A stretch of DNA of 64,000 nucleotides from Mycolicibacterium aurum (GCA_900078775.1 LT549889.1:3968001-4032000), one strand, 5' to 3'. Positions 8,544 to 16,630 are shown, counted from the first letter of the stretch. The notes: generated by a model not told the origin, from the sequence alone. Numbers and translations are program-made.

Positions 8544-9613
8544 GATGCGGAGCGGTCCTTTCCGGAGACCGCGGCGCGGGCCAGCGAGTTCACCACGAAC
8601 GTCAGGATGAACAGCACCAGCCCGGCCGCGATGTACGCGCCGGCCTTGTACTGGTCGTTGAATTCCGATGCCGCGGAGGCGATCTTGCTGGCGAAGGTGA
8701 AGCCGCCGTCGAACAGCGACCAGCCGAAGGCGGACTGGGTGCCGCGCAGGATGATCAGCAGGGCGATGGTCTCACCGAGTGCCCGGCCCAGACCGAGCAT
8801 GGCACCGCTGATGTAGCCGGACATCCCGAAGGGCAGCACCGTGGTCCGCACCACCTCCCAGCGGGTGGCGCCCAGCGCCAACGCGGCCTCGATCTGGCCG
8901 CGCGGGGTCTGGACGAACACCTCACGGGTGACGGCGGTGATGATCGGCAGGATCATCACCGCCAGCACGATGCCCGCGGTGAAGATGGTGCCGCCGCCCG
9001 CCACCGAGGCGGTGCCGGTGGAGAACAGGAACAGCCAGCTGAGATTCTCGTTGAGCCACACCGCGACCGGCTTGATCGCCGGGGCCAGGACGTACAGCCC
9101 CCACACGCCGTAGATGATCGACGGCACGGCGGCCAGCAGATCCACCATGTAGGCCAGCGGGCCCTTGACCCGCTTGTGCGCGTAGTTGGTCAGGTAGATC
9201 GCGATGCCCAGGGCCACCGGCATGGCCAGGATGAGGGCGAACACCGAGACGAACACCGTCACCTGGAGCAGGTCCAGGATGCCGAAGTGCATGGCCGCGG
9301 TGTCGGTGGTGATCCAGTTGCCGCCGTAGAGGAAGAAATTCTCCTCGTTGCGCTGCAGAGCCGGAACCGCCCGCCACAGCAGGAAGATCGCGATCGCCGC
9401 GATGATCGCGATGACGAGGACACCGGAGCCCGTGGCCGCCCCGCCGAACAGGCGGTCGCCGAGACGCACACCGGCGTTCCTCGACGGGTTCGTCGAGATC
9501 GGGGTGGGCTCGGGGAAGGGTGCGGCCAGCGCCTCACCCGACCCCGAGTCGGATGGATTCGGAATAGTCACGGAGTTACCGTCGGAACCCTTCTCGATAC
9601 CTTGATACGTCAT
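8540..9613 (-). CDS. pstC: Phosphate ABC transporter permease PstC
   Basis: A 357-residue permease partner of PstA, with an unusually long polar cytoplasmic N-terminus (about 60 residues) before the first of six or more helices. The EAA loop is IEAALALGATRWEVVRTTVLP, standard for PstC, and GRALGETIALLII follows in a late helix. It sits 48 bp downstream of pstS, its last 4 bp overlap pstA, and it shares the pst operon promoter upstream of pstS. Confidence 0.94.
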   Translation of the reverse strand: MTYQGIEKGSDGNSVTIPNPSDSGSGEALAAPFPEPTPISTNPSRNAGVRLGDRLFGGAATGSGVLVIAIIAAIAIFLLWRAVPALQRNEENFFLYGGNWITTDTAAMHFGILDLLQVTVFVSVFALILAMPVALGIAIYLTNYAHKRVKGPLAYMVDLLAAVPSIIYGVWGLYVLAPAIKPVAVWLNENLSWLFLFSTGTASVAGGGTIFTAGIVLAVMILPIITAVTREVFVQTPRGQIEAALALGATRWEVVRTTVLPFGMSGYISGAMLGLGRALGETIALLIILRGTQSAFGWSLFDGGFTFASKIASAASEFNDQYKAGAYIAAGLVLFILTFVVNSLARAAVSGKDRSAS

Positions 9614-9661
9614 ACGGTTGCCGCATCCATCCTTGCCTCCATGCCGCCGATGTGCCAGTGA

Positions 9662-10786
9662 CTAGGCGGCCGGCCCGATGGCCTCGACCGAGGTCAGCAG
9701 GCGCTGCTTGAACTGATCGGGCAGCGGCACATACCCGGCCGCGGACAGCCCGCCCTGCCCCTCGTTGGCGGCGACGGTCAGGAAGGACCGCACCGCGGCG
9801 GCGGTGTCGGCGTCGTAGCCGTCCGAGCAGACGATGTTGTAGGTGGCCAGCACCAGCGGGTAGGCGCCCGCCTCCTTGGTGCCGTACAGCGAATTCAGGT
9901 CCAGCACAAGGTCATTGCCCTCACCGGAGATCTCGACGGCGTCGATCGCCTTGCCCGCCGACTCGTCGGTCAGCTCCACCGCACCGGCACCGCTGTCGAT
10001 CTGGGCGTAGGGCAGGCCGGCCTGATCGGCGAAACCCTTCTCCACGTAGCCGATGGCGCCGGGGGTCGCCTGCACCGCCTGGGCCACCCCGGCCGACTTC
10101 TGCGCGCCCTCGCCGGCGCCGCCCTGGAACTCGCTGCCGGCGCCCTTGGTCCACGACTCCGGGGCCGCCGCGGTCAGATACTTCTGGAAGTTGTCGGTGG
10201 TGCCCGAGGAGTCGGAACGGAAGATCGGCGTGATGGCCGTGTCCGGCAGCGTCTTGCCCGCGTTCAGCGCCGCGATCGCCGGATCGTTCCACTTGGCGAT
10301 CTGGCCGGAGAAGATCTTGGCCAGGGTGTCGCCGTTGAGTACCAGGCCGTCGACGCCATCGAGGTTGTAGGCCATCGCGATCGGCCCGAAGACCAGCGGC
10401 AGGTGCCAGGCCGGGTTGCCGCCGCAGCGGGCCGCCGCGGCGGCGATCTGATCGTCCTTGAGTGCGGAATCGGATCCGGCGAAGTCGACGTTCTTGGCGA
10501 TGAACTGCTCGCGGCCCGCACCGGAGCCGGTCGGGTTGTAGGACAGGTTCTTGCCCGGGCAGGCCTGGCCCCACACCTGGTTGAACAGCGCGACGGCGTT
10601 CTGCTGGGCGGTCGAGCCCTCCGCGGTGATGGAGTTCTTGCCCGCGCAGTCCGCCCCGGACGCACCCGTTGCCGCGGTGCCGGATGCCGAACCGCCGACC
10701 GGGGTGTTGTTGTCGCTACCGCAGGCAGACAGCGTCAGCGCGGCGACCGCGGTAGCCGACAGGGCCAGGCCGATATTGAGCTTCAC
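9662..10786 (-). CDS. pstS: Phosphate-binding lipoprotein PstS
   Basis: The extracytoplasmic phosphate receptor of the Pst importer, 374 residues. A signal peptide ends in the lipobox LSACGS, so the mature protein is a lipoprotein anchored through that cysteine. Phosphate-contact motifs are visible: EGSTAQ near the start, a T-G-SGAGREQF loop, AGSDSAL, and RSDSSGTTDNFQKYL. The GTG at 10786 is chosen because it gives a normal signal peptide; the frame stays open to 10864 but that part is arginine-rich and overlaps the control region. It is the first gene of pstSCAB, with a Pho-box-like repeat about 75 bp upstream. Confidence 0.95.
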   Translation of the reverse strand: MKLNIGLALSATAVAALTLSACGSDNNTPVGGSASGTAATGASGADCAGKNSITAEGSTAQQNAVALFNQVWGQACPGKNLSYNPTGSGAGREQFIAKNVDFAGSDSALKDDQIAAAAARCGGNPAWHLPLVFGPIAMAYNLDGVDGLVLNGDTLAKIFSGQIAKWNDPAIAALNAGKTLPDTAITPIFRSDSSGTTDNFQKYLTAAAPESWTKGAGSEFQGGAGEGAQKSAGVAQAVQATPGAIGYVEKGFADQAGLPYAQIDSGAGAVELTDESAGKAIDAVEISGEGNDLVLDLNSLYGTKEAGAYPLVLATYNIVCSDGYDADTAAAVRSFLTVAANEGQGGLSAAGYVPLPDQFKQRLLTSVEAIGPAA

Positions 10787-10824
10787 GAATCCCACTTTCA
10801 GTTGACGGCAACACACTCTCCGGC

Positions 10825-10879
10825 AACGTATGCGGTGGCGATGGACGGTCAGCAGCGCCCGCATGAACGGCAGGTGAAC
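10825..10879 (-). promoter_or_regulatory. Pho-box-like direct repeats and -10 of the pst operon
   Basis: On the minus strand GTTCACC (10873-10879) and GTTCATG (10862-10868) repeat with an exact 11-nt period, the geometry of actinobacterial PHO boxes. A TACGTT -10 candidate lies downstream at 10825-10830. In mycobacteria the response regulator RegX3 activates pst genes on phosphate starvation. That it binds here is inference. Confidence 0.6.
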
Positions 10880-10887
10880 AGGTACAG

Positions 10888-11754
10888 CTAGTTCCCAGCC
10901 GGGGCGGCGTAGGCGATATCGGCGCTGTAGATGTCGAAGCCCAGCCGGCGGTAGGTCTTTACCGCCGCGGTGTTGTCACCCTCCACGTACAGCGTGACGT
11001 CGGCCTCGGGTCCCAACCGTTCGGCGAGGTGGTGCAGCCCCAGCAGGGTCAGTTCGGCGCCGAGGCCGCGGCCCTGAGCGTCCGGGTCGATGCCGACGAC
11101 ATAGACCTCGCCGAGATCAGGACCGTGCACCTTGGTCCAGTGGAAGCCCAGCAGCCGGTCGCCGTCGAAGGCCAGGAACAGCCCCTCGGGGTCGAACCAG
11201 GCTTCACCGCGGCGCTCGTCGATCTCGGCGGCGGTCCAGCCGCCCTGTTCGGGGTGCCAGGAGAAGGCCGCGTTGTTCACCCGCAGCAGCTCGGCGTCGT
11301 CCCCGGGTCCGGCGTAGGTGCGGACGGTGTGACCGTCGGTGGTGCCCGGCAGCGCGGGCAGGTCGGCCAGCCGGCGCCGCATCTGCAGCAGTTCCCGGGC
11401 CCGGCTCAGCCCGAGCTTGTGTGCCAGTGCCCGCGCGGCCGGCAGGTCACCGTGCGCCCAGATCCGGGTGCCCGGCCCGCCGGCGGCCAGGCCGGTGGAG
11501 ACCAGTTCGGCGCCGATCCCGCGGCGGCGGGCCGCGGGGTGCACCACGGCCTCGGCCATGCCCGGGACGAGGTTCAGATAGCCGACGATCCGCTCGCCGT
11601 CGAATGCCAGCAGGTGACGGGTGTCGTCGCGGCCCAGCTCACGCAGCACCTGATCACCGACCGGGGCGACCCCGTCCGCCGCGGTGGCGGCACCGATGAT
11701 CTCGCTGATCCGGTCCCGGTCGGCGGCGACCAGACCGGTACGCCACTGCGTCAC
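10888..11754 (-). CDS. mshD: Mycothiol synthase MshD
   Basis: It transfers an acetyl group from acetyl-CoA to Cys-GlcN-Ins, the last step of mycothiol synthesis in the cytoplasm. The 288 residues form two tandem GNAT domains. The first has VHPAARRRGIGAELV, and the second has the better acetyl-CoA loop VVGIDPDAQGRGLGAELTLLGL followed by YVEGDNTAAVKTYRRLGF. Length and arrangement match Rv0819. The GTG start overlaps the glnR stop (GTGA), so it is co-translated with glnR. The Pho-box of pstS begins within 10 bp of... the far side of its stop codon. Confidence 0.95.
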   Translation of the reverse strand: MTQWRTGLVAADRDRISEIIGAATAADGVAPVGDQVLRELGRDDTRHLLAFDGERIVGYLNLVPGMAEAVVHPAARRRGIGAELVSTGLAAGGPGTRIWAHGDLPAARALAHKLGLSRARELLQMRRRLADLPALPGTTDGHTVRTYAGPGDDAELLRVNNAAFSWHPEQGGWTAAEIDERRGEAWFDPEGLFLAFDGDRLLGFHWTKVHGPDLGEVYVVGIDPDAQGRGLGAELTLLGLHHLAERLGPEADVTLYVEGDNTAAVKTYRRLGFDIYSADIAYAAPAGN

Positions 11755-12563
11755 TGGCTGCGCAGCGGACCGAAAGACCCTGCGGCCGAATCGAATCCGG
11801 AGTCGTCAAGATCGCCGTCCAGCTCACCCTCGAGTTCGCCGACGAACGTGTCGACGTCGTCGAGCCCGTCGGCGGCGGGTGCGGCGGTACGGCCGCGGGC
11901 GGGCCGCACGGCCTTGTACCCGACGTTGCGCACGGTGCCGATCAGGGCTTCGTACTCGGGGCCGAGCTTGGCGCGCAGGCGACGCACATGCACGTCCACG
12001 GTGCGGGTTCCGCCGAAGAAGTCGTAGCCCCAGACCTCCTGCAGCAGCTGTGCCCGGGTGAACACCCGGCCGGCGTGCTGGGCGAGGTACTTGAGCAGCT
12101 CGAACTCCTTGTAGGTGAGGTCGAGCGGTTTGCCGCGCAGCCGCGCGGTGTAGGTGCCCTCGTCGATGACCAGCTCGCCGAGCGTCACCTTGCCGACGCT
12201 CTCCTGGTCGGCGACCCCGCCGCGGCGCCCGACCAGCAACCGCAGCCGCGCGTCGATCTCCGCGGGCCCGGTGCCGGGCAGCAGGATCTCGTCGAGTCCC
12301 CATTCCACGTTGACGGCGACCAGGCCGCCCTCGTTCACGACGGCCACCACCGGGATGGAGGTTCCGGTGGTGCCGAGCAGCCGACACAACCCGCGGGCGG
12401 CCGCCAGATCAGTGCGCGCGTCGACGATCGCCACATCCGCGGTGCCTGCCTCCAACAGCGAGGACACCTCGGTCGGAGCCGTGCGCACATTGTGCGCGAG
12501 CAGCGACAACGAGGGCAGAACGGTATCCGGGTGTGGGTCGACGGTCAGAAGTAACAGTTCCAA
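11751..12563 (-). CDS. glnR: Nitrogen-response regulator GlnR (orphan OmpR-type)
   Basis: An orphan response regulator of 270 residues that controls nitrogen assimilation in mycobacteria (Rv0818 / M. smegmatis GlnR). The N-terminal receiver-like domain begins MELLLLTVDPH and contains DVAIVDARTDL, with the aspartate position kept but an atypical acidic pocket. The C-terminal winged helix is about residues 125-225, with EFELLKYLAQHAGRVFTRAQLL and RTVDVHVRRLRAKLG. The tail is acidic and probably disordered. The start is TTG with GGAGGAA 4-5 nt upstream. It is coupled to mshD by a 4-bp overlap. Confidence 0.93.
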   Translation of the reverse strand: MELLLLTVDPHPDTVLPSLSLLAHNVRTAPTEVSSLLEAGTADVAIVDARTDLAAARGLCRLLGTTGTSIPVVAVVNEGGLVAVNVEWGLDEILLPGTGPAEIDARLRLLVGRRGGVADQESVGKVTLGELVIDEGTYTARLRGKPLDLTYKEFELLKYLAQHAGRVFTRAQLLQEVWGYDFFGGTRTVDVHVRRLRAKLGPEYEALIGTVRNVGYKAVRPARGRTAAPAADGLDDVDTFVGELEGELDGDLDDSGFDSAAGSFGPLRSQ

Positions 12564-12730
12564 AAGTTCCTCCAGCGTCCTGAATCATCCCCGGGACATC
12601 GGTGTCGGAGGCAACTTCGGCGATTCATGGCTGACACGTGGCCGTTACGACCGACGATCGCACCACGATACCGCGCCACCTGCTGCTTAGCAGTCCGGAA
12701 CCAGCAGGTGTCGGTCCGAGGTCTGCACGG

Positions 12731-13546
12731 GTGGGACAGAATGTGCGGGTGCGCAAGCTGCTGACCGCTGCCCTGGCAACCATCGTGGCGATCGTCGTGG
12801 GCGCCGCCGGCACCGACTTCGGCGCCGCCATCTACGCCGAATACCGGCTGGCGCGCAGCGTGCGCACCGCCGCCGGACTGCATTTCGACCCGTGGGCCGG
12901 CATCCTCGGATTCCCGTTCATCACCCAGGCCCGGGCGCACGAGTACCGCGAGATCGAGATCCGCGCCTCCGGGGTTCCGCACCCGGTCACCGGCAAGGTG
13001 TCCCTGGAGGCGACCCTGCACGACATCGACCTGGCCGACTCGACGTGGCTGATCGGGCCGGACGCCGCGCTGCCGGTCGGGGTCGCCGAGAGCCGCATCA
13101 TCATCGACTCGACCCACGTCGGCCGGTTCATGGGCATCAAGGACCTGCTGGTCGAGGCCCCGCAGCGGGAAAGCAACGACGCCACCGGCGGGACCACCGA
13201 GTCGGGCATCTCCAGCGGGGACGGCCTCATCTTCACCGGCACCCCGACCGCCGCGGATTTCGACACCCGGGTGAGCGTGTCGGTGGACATGACGATGGAC
13301 GGCCCGCACGACAGCACCATCGTGCTGACCGCCACCGGGGTGCTGACCGGGCCCGGCACCGCCGACGAATCGGTGCCCGAGGACAAGACGGCCGCGGTGC
13401 TCCAGGCCTTCAGCACCCGCATCCCGGACCAGCGACTACCGTTCGGGGTGACGCCCACCAGCGGCGGTGTCCGCGGATCGGACATCATCGTGGAGGGCAT
13501 CGCGGAGGGACTAACCGTGCACCTGGACGAGTTCAGACAGTCATGA
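12731..13546 (+). CDS. lmeA: LmeA-like DUF2993 protein (mannan/LAM elongation)
   Basis: A 271-residue cell-envelope protein. An N-terminal hydrophobic segment (about 12-35) acts as a signal or anchor, and the rest is a lipid-binding-like DUF2993 domain. In mycobacteria LmeA (Rv0817c) promotes mannan-chain elongation of lipomannan and lipoarabinomannan in the periplasm. GTG codons at 12731, 12743 and 12749 are all possible starts; I use 12731, while 12743 has a GGGACA ribosome site. It is divergent from glnR, and its stop overlaps the thioredoxin start. Confidence 0.85.
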   Translation: MGQNVRVRKLLTAALATIVAIVVGAAGTDFGAAIYAEYRLARSVRTAAGLHFDPWAGILGFPFITQARAHEYREIEIRASGVPHPVTGKVSLEATLHDIDLADSTWLIGPDAALPVGVAESRIIIDSTHVGRFMGIKDLLVEAPQRESNDATGGTTESGISSGDGLIFTGTPTAADFDTRVSVSVDMTMDGPHDSTIVLTATGVLTGPGTADESVPEDKTAAVLQAFSTRIPDQRLPFGVTPTSGGVRGSDIIVEGIAEGLTVHLDEFRQS

Positions 13547-13965
13547 ACACCTCGGTGACGTTGGTGATCGTGATCGTGATCGCGGTGCTGGGGCTCGGGT
13601 ACCTGGTCGGCAAGCTGATCACGCTGCGCTCGGGGATGATCCGGGCGGCCGCCGAAGCCTCCGACATCGACACCAGCGGACTGGGCCTGTCCGAGACCGG
13701 GCCGACCATCCTGCATTTCAGTGCGCCGTGGTGCGGCCCCTGCGCGGCGGTGCGCCGGGTGGTCGACCAGGTCTGCGCGGAGGTCCCGGCGGTGGCCCAC
13801 GTCGAGATCGACATGGACGAGAATCCCGAGGCGGCCCGACGTCTTTCGGTGCTGTCGCTGCCGACCACCATCATCTTCGACGGCGACGGCCGCCCGCGGT
13901 ACCGCACCACCGGCGTCCCCAAAGCCGCTGACCTGCGCTCGGTGCTGGAACCTCTATTGGCTTGA
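13543..13965 (+). CDS. thiX: Membrane-anchored thioredoxin-like protein (ThiX type)
   Basis: A 140-residue protein with one N-terminal transmembrane helix (about 5-25), then a thioredoxin fold with the active site WCGPC and the cis-proline segment SLPTT. The helix predicts a domain at the outer face of the membrane or tethered to it. It matches Rv0816c. The ATG overlaps the lmeA stop (ATGA), so both are translated together. Its stop is followed after 29 bp by the poly-Cys leader of the sulfur operon. The physiological partner is unknown. Confidence 0.88.
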   Translation: MNTSVTLVIVIVIAVLGLGYLVGKLITLRSGMIRAAAEASDIDTSGLGLSETGPTILHFSAPWCGPCAAVRRVVDQVCAEVPAVAHVEIDMDENPEAARRLSVLSLPTTIIFDGDGRPRYRTTGVPKAADLRSVLEPLLA

Positions 13966-13981
13966 TCGCGGTGCCTACGGG

Positions 13982-14087
13982 TATTGTGTGCGGCGTGACT
14001 GCCCGTCTTGAGCTGCTGCTCACCAAACGCCGCACGGTTGATCTGTGCCGCACCGCGGGCTGTTGCTGTTGTTGTCGTAGCTGCTGA
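13982..14087 (+). CDS. Leaderless Cys-rich leader peptide (Ms5788A-like)
   Basis: A 30-residue sORF, GTG at 13995 to TGA at 14085-14087, ends in a run of five cysteines followed by R-S-C. A TATTGT -10 (13982-13987, included in the span) ends 7 nt before the GTG, so the transcript should be leaderless. Such poly-Cys sORFs upstream of sulfur genes act in M. smegmatis as cysteine-responsive attenuators: ribosomes stalling on Cys codons raise expression of the downstream genes. The position before DUF4395-cysA2-sseC2 is the same as for Ms5788A. Eight bases of its Cys codons are complementary to the next gene's Shine-Dalgarno region. Confidence 0.9.
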
Positions 14088-14167
14088 CGAGCCGCGCCCT
14101 CGATCTTGGTGCGCCGCTCTGCAGGCGCCACGTGGCCTGCCAGTCCAGTCCAGCCAAGCAACAGGAG
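14060..14167 (+). promoter_or_regulatory. Attenuator pairing between Cys codons and Shine-Dalgarno
   Basis: CTGTTGCT inside the poly-Cys tract (14060-14067) is perfectly complementary to AGCAACAG (14157-14164), which runs into the AGGAG ribosome site (14163-14167) of the DUF4395 gene. Pairing would hide the site. A ribosome stalled at the Cys codons would keep it open. The base complementarity is seen; the mechanism is inferred. Confidence 0.6.
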
Positions 14168-14174
14168 CATTCAC

Positions 14175-14627
14175 ATGTCAGTCACGCAATCCGATCAGGT
14201 GGACGTGCGCGGTCCCCGGTTCGTCGCCTGGGTCACCACCGCCGTCCTGGTCCTCACCCTGCTGATCTCCACGGTCAGCGTTCCCGCCGCCGCGGCGATT
14301 CTCGGTCTGCAGACCGTGGTCTTCGCCGTCGGCGCCGCGCGCGGCCCCCGCCGGCACCCCTACGGCGCGGTGTTCGCCACGCTGATCGCGCCGCGGCTGG
14401 GTCCGGTCACCGAGCGTGAGCCGGTCGCCCCGCTGCGGTTCGCCCAGCTGGTCGGGTTCGGGTTCGGGGTGGTCGGCGCCGCCGGCTTCGTGCTGGGCGC
14501 GCCGTCGGTCGGCCTCGTGGCCACCGCTTTCGCACTGTTCGCAGCGTTTCTCAACGCAGCCTTCGGCATCTGCCTGGGCTGCCAGATCTACCCGTTCGTC
14601 GCGCGGCTGCGCCGCGTGCCCGCCTGA
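14175..14627 (+). CDS. DUF4395 membrane protein
   Basis: A 150-residue DUF4395 protein with about four hydrophobic segments and a conserved C-terminal NAAFGICLGCQIYP with a CLGC cysteine pair. The family occurs beside thiosulfate sulfurtransferases and thioredoxins in actinobacteria, suggesting a membrane step of sulfur or thiol handling, but no activity is established. The ATG at 14175 follows AGGAG. It is the first structural gene after the poly-Cys leader and is followed after 45 bp by cysA2. Confidence 0.85.
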   Translation: MSVTQSDQVDVRGPRFVAWVTTAVLVLTLLISTVSVPAAAAILGLQTVVFAVGAARGPRRHPYGAVFATLIAPRLGPVTEREPVAPLRFAQLVGFGFGVVGAAGFVLGAPSVGLVATAFALFAAFLNAAFGICLGCQIYPFVARLRRVPA

Positions 14628-14672
14628 CCCCGCCAAACGACTCAAAGCAGTACAACCGAAAGGAACCACTCC

Positions 14673-15506
14673 ATGGCACGCTCCGACGTCCTGGTCTCCA
14701 CCGACTGGGCCGAGAGCAATCTCGACGCACCGAAGACGGTCTTCGTCGAGGTCGACGAGGACACCTCCGCCTACGAGGGCGGCCACATCGCCGGCGCCGT
14801 CCGCATCGACTGGAAGACCGAGCTGCAGGACCAGGTCAAGCGCGACTTCGTCGACCAGCAGCAGTTCTCGAAGCTGTTGAGCGACAAGGGCATCGCCAAT
14901 GACGACACGGTGATCCTGTACGGCGGCAACAACAACTGGTTCGCCGCCTACGCCTACTGGTACTTCAAGCTGTACGGCCACGAGGACGTCAAGCTGCTCG
15001 ACGGTGGCCGCAAGAAGTGGGAGCTCGACGGACGCCCGCTGGTGACGGACGTGCCCGCGCGTCCCTCCACGTCGTACGTGGCCGCGGCCCCCAACAACGA
15101 CATCCGCGCCTTCCGCGACGAGGTCATCGCCGCGATCGGTGAGAAGAACCTGGTCGACGTGCGCTCCCCCGACGAGTTCTCCGGCAAGATCCTGGCCCCG
15201 GCCCACCTGCCGCAGGAGCAGAGCCAGCGCGCCGGCCACATCCCGACCGCCATCAGCGTGCCGTGGAGCAAGGCGGCCAACGAGGACGGCACCTTCAAGT
15301 CGGATGAAGATCTGGCCAAGCTGTACGCCGAGGCCGGCCTGGACGGCGACAAGCTGACCATCGCCTACTGCCGCATCGGCGAGCGTTCCTCGCACACCTG
15401 GTTCGTGCTGCAGGAGCTGCTGGGCCACAAGAACGTCAAGAACTACGACGGTAGTTGGACGGAATACGGTTCCCTGGTGGGAGCCCCGATCGAGTTGGGA
15501 AGTTGA
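14673..15506 (+). CDS. cysA2: Thiosulfate sulfurtransferase (rhodanese) CysA2
   Basis: A two-domain rhodanese of 277 residues that moves sulfane sulfur from thiosulfate to an acceptor through a persulfide on the active-site cysteine. The catalytic loop CRIGERS begins at C233 in the C-terminal domain, and the N-terminal domain is the inactive copy. It corresponds to Rv0815c (cysA2). It is co-transcribed with DUF4395 and sseC2 (1 bp between stop and next start) and is expected to respond to cysteine through the poly-Cys leader. Confidence 0.95.
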   Translation: MARSDVLVSTDWAESNLDAPKTVFVEVDEDTSAYEGGHIAGAVRIDWKTELQDQVKRDFVDQQQFSKLLSDKGIANDDTVILYGGNNNWFAAYAYWYFKLYGHEDVKLLDGGRKKWELDGRPLVTDVPARPSTSYVAAAPNNDIRAFRDEVIAAIGEKNLVDVRSPDEFSGKILAPAHLPQEQSQRAGHIPTAISVPWSKAANEDGTFKSDEDLAKLYAEAGLDGDKLTIAYCRIGERSSHTWFVLQELLGHKNVKNYDGSWTEYGSLVGAPIELGS

Positions 15507-15507
15507 T

Positions 15508-15810
15508 ATGTGCTCTGCCCCTAAGCAAGGACTGACGCTGCCGGCCGGCGTCGACCTGGAGAAGGAAACCGTGATCACCGGTCGTGTGGTCGACGGCTCC
15601 GGCCAGGCCGTCGGCGGGGCCTTCGTGCGCCTGCTGGACGGCTCTGACGAGTTCACCGCCGAGGTCGTCGCGTCGGCCACCGGCGATTTCCGGTTCTTCG
15701 CCGCCCCGGGCAACTGGACGCTGCGCGCCCTGTCGCCGGCCGGCAACGGAGATGCCAGCATCGCCCCCACCGGCGCCGGCATCCACGAAATCGACGTCAA
15801 GGTCGCCTAG
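15508..15810 (+). CDS. sseC2: SseC2-like DUF1416 protein
   Basis: A 100-residue all-beta protein of the DUF1416 (SseC) family. It begins MCSAPKQG, so a cysteine is at position 2, and contains a carboxypeptidase-regulatory-like fold (ITGRVVDGSGQAVGGAFVRL). It always follows cysA-type rhodaneses in mycobacteria (Rv0814c) and has been proposed to assist sulfur transfer, though no activity is proven. It starts directly after the cysA2 stop and closes the operon, which ends in a 13-bp terminator hairpin. Confidence 0.92.
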   Translation: MCSAPKQGLTLPAGVDLEKETVITGRVVDGSGQAVGGAFVRLLDGSDEFTAEVVASATGDFRFFAAPGNWTLRALSPAGNGDASIAPTGAGIHEIDVKVA

Positions 15811-15824
15811 CGACTCCACCGGGT

Positions 15825-15856
15825 CACCGCGCTCGAGCCTCGACTCGAGCGCGGTG
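15825..15856 (+). terminator. Terminator after sseC2
   Basis: CACCGCGCTCGAG (15825-15837) and its exact complement (15844-15856) form a 13-bp stem with a 6-nt loop 14 bp after the sseC2 stop. No U-run follows. It separates the sulfur operon from the next leaderless promoter. Confidence 0.85.
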
Positions 15857-15868
15857 CCCTCTGGCGGT

Positions 15869-15980
15869 TAGGATCATCCCCGTGGTGCTGTTCTTCGAAT
15901 TTCTGCTTGTGGCGGCCGCGGTCGTCATCACCTGGTTTGCGCTGTACGCCGTCTACCGGCTCGTCACCGACGAGGGGTGA
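15869..15980 (+). CDS. Leaderless 32-aa single-helix membrane protein
   Basis: A GTG-GTG start at 15882 opens a 32-residue frame made of one hydrophobic helix (FEFLLVAAAVVITWFALYAV) with a short charged tail RLVTDEG, ending TGA at 15978-15980. A TAGGAT -10 at 15869-15874, included in the span, lies 7 nt before the first GTG, predicting a leaderless mRNA. Its TGA overlaps the GTG of the nitrobindin-like gene (GTGA), so it also serves to launch translation of that gene. The function is unknown. The hydrophobic pattern and coupling argue that it is really translated. Confidence 0.72.
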
Positions 15981-16630
15981 GCGAGGGCGACGCCGTCGCG
16001 CCCGGCTCGGGTGACCGGGCCGTGGCTTCGGCGGCTGAACGGGCCAAGATCACCGCGGCCCGCAACATCCCCGCGTTCGACGATCTACCGATCCCGGCGG
16101 ACACCGCGAACCTGCGCGCGGGCGCGGACCTCAATCCCGCGCTGCTCGCGCTGCTGCCGCTGGTCGGTGTGTGGCGCGGCGAGGGCGAGGGCCGCGACGC
16201 CGACGGTGACTACCGGTTCGGCCAGCAGATCATCGTCTCCCATGACGGTGGCGGGTATCTGAACTGGGATTCCCGCTCCTGGCGCCTGGACGCGGCCGGT
16301 GAGTACCAGGGCCCCGATCTGCGCGAGACCGGCTTCTGGCGGTTCGTCAGCGATCCGGCCGACCCGGACGAGACCCAGGCCATCGAACTGCTGCTCGCCC
16401 ATTCCTCGGGCTTCATCGAGCTGTTCTACGGCAGCCCACTGAACCAGGCCTCCTGGGAGTTGGCCACCGACGCCCTGGCCCGCAGCAAGTCCAGCGCGCT
16501 GGTGGGCGGCGCCAAGCGGCTCTACGGGATCATCGAGGCCGGCGATCTGGCCTACGTGGAGGAACGCGTGGACGCCGACGGCGGGCTGGTGCCGCACCTG
16601 TCGGCCCGGCTCAGCCGGTTTGTCGGCTGA
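15977..16630 (+). CDS. Nitrobindin-like haem-binding beta-barrel protein
   Basis: A 217-residue FABP-like beta barrel of the nitrobindin/THAP4 family. The family signature GVWRGEGEG is at 64-72, and a conserved histidine near the C-terminus (VPHLSARLSRF) is the expected haem ligand. Nitrobindins bind ferric haem and react with nitric oxide or peroxynitrite. It is the counterpart of Rv0813c. The GTG overlaps the stop of the 32-residue membrane protein, so its expression is tied to that leaderless message. A polar N-terminus of about 50 residues precedes the barrel. Confidence 0.88.
   Translation: MSEGDAVAPGSGDRAVASAAERAKITAARNIPAFDDLPIPADTANLRAGADLNPALLALLPLVGVWRGEGEGRDADGDYRFGQQIIVSHDGGGYLNWDSRSWRLDAAGEYQGPDLRETGFWRFVSDPADPDETQAIELLLAHSSGFIELFYGSPLNQASWELATDALARSKSSALVGGAKRLYGIIEAGDLAYVEERVDADGGLVPHLSARLSRFVG

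Noticed and set aside
6150..8816. An 888-codon plus-strand frame over phoU, pstB and pstA
   Set aside because: It crosses a perfect terminator and three genes on both strands; composition is that of a shadow frame.
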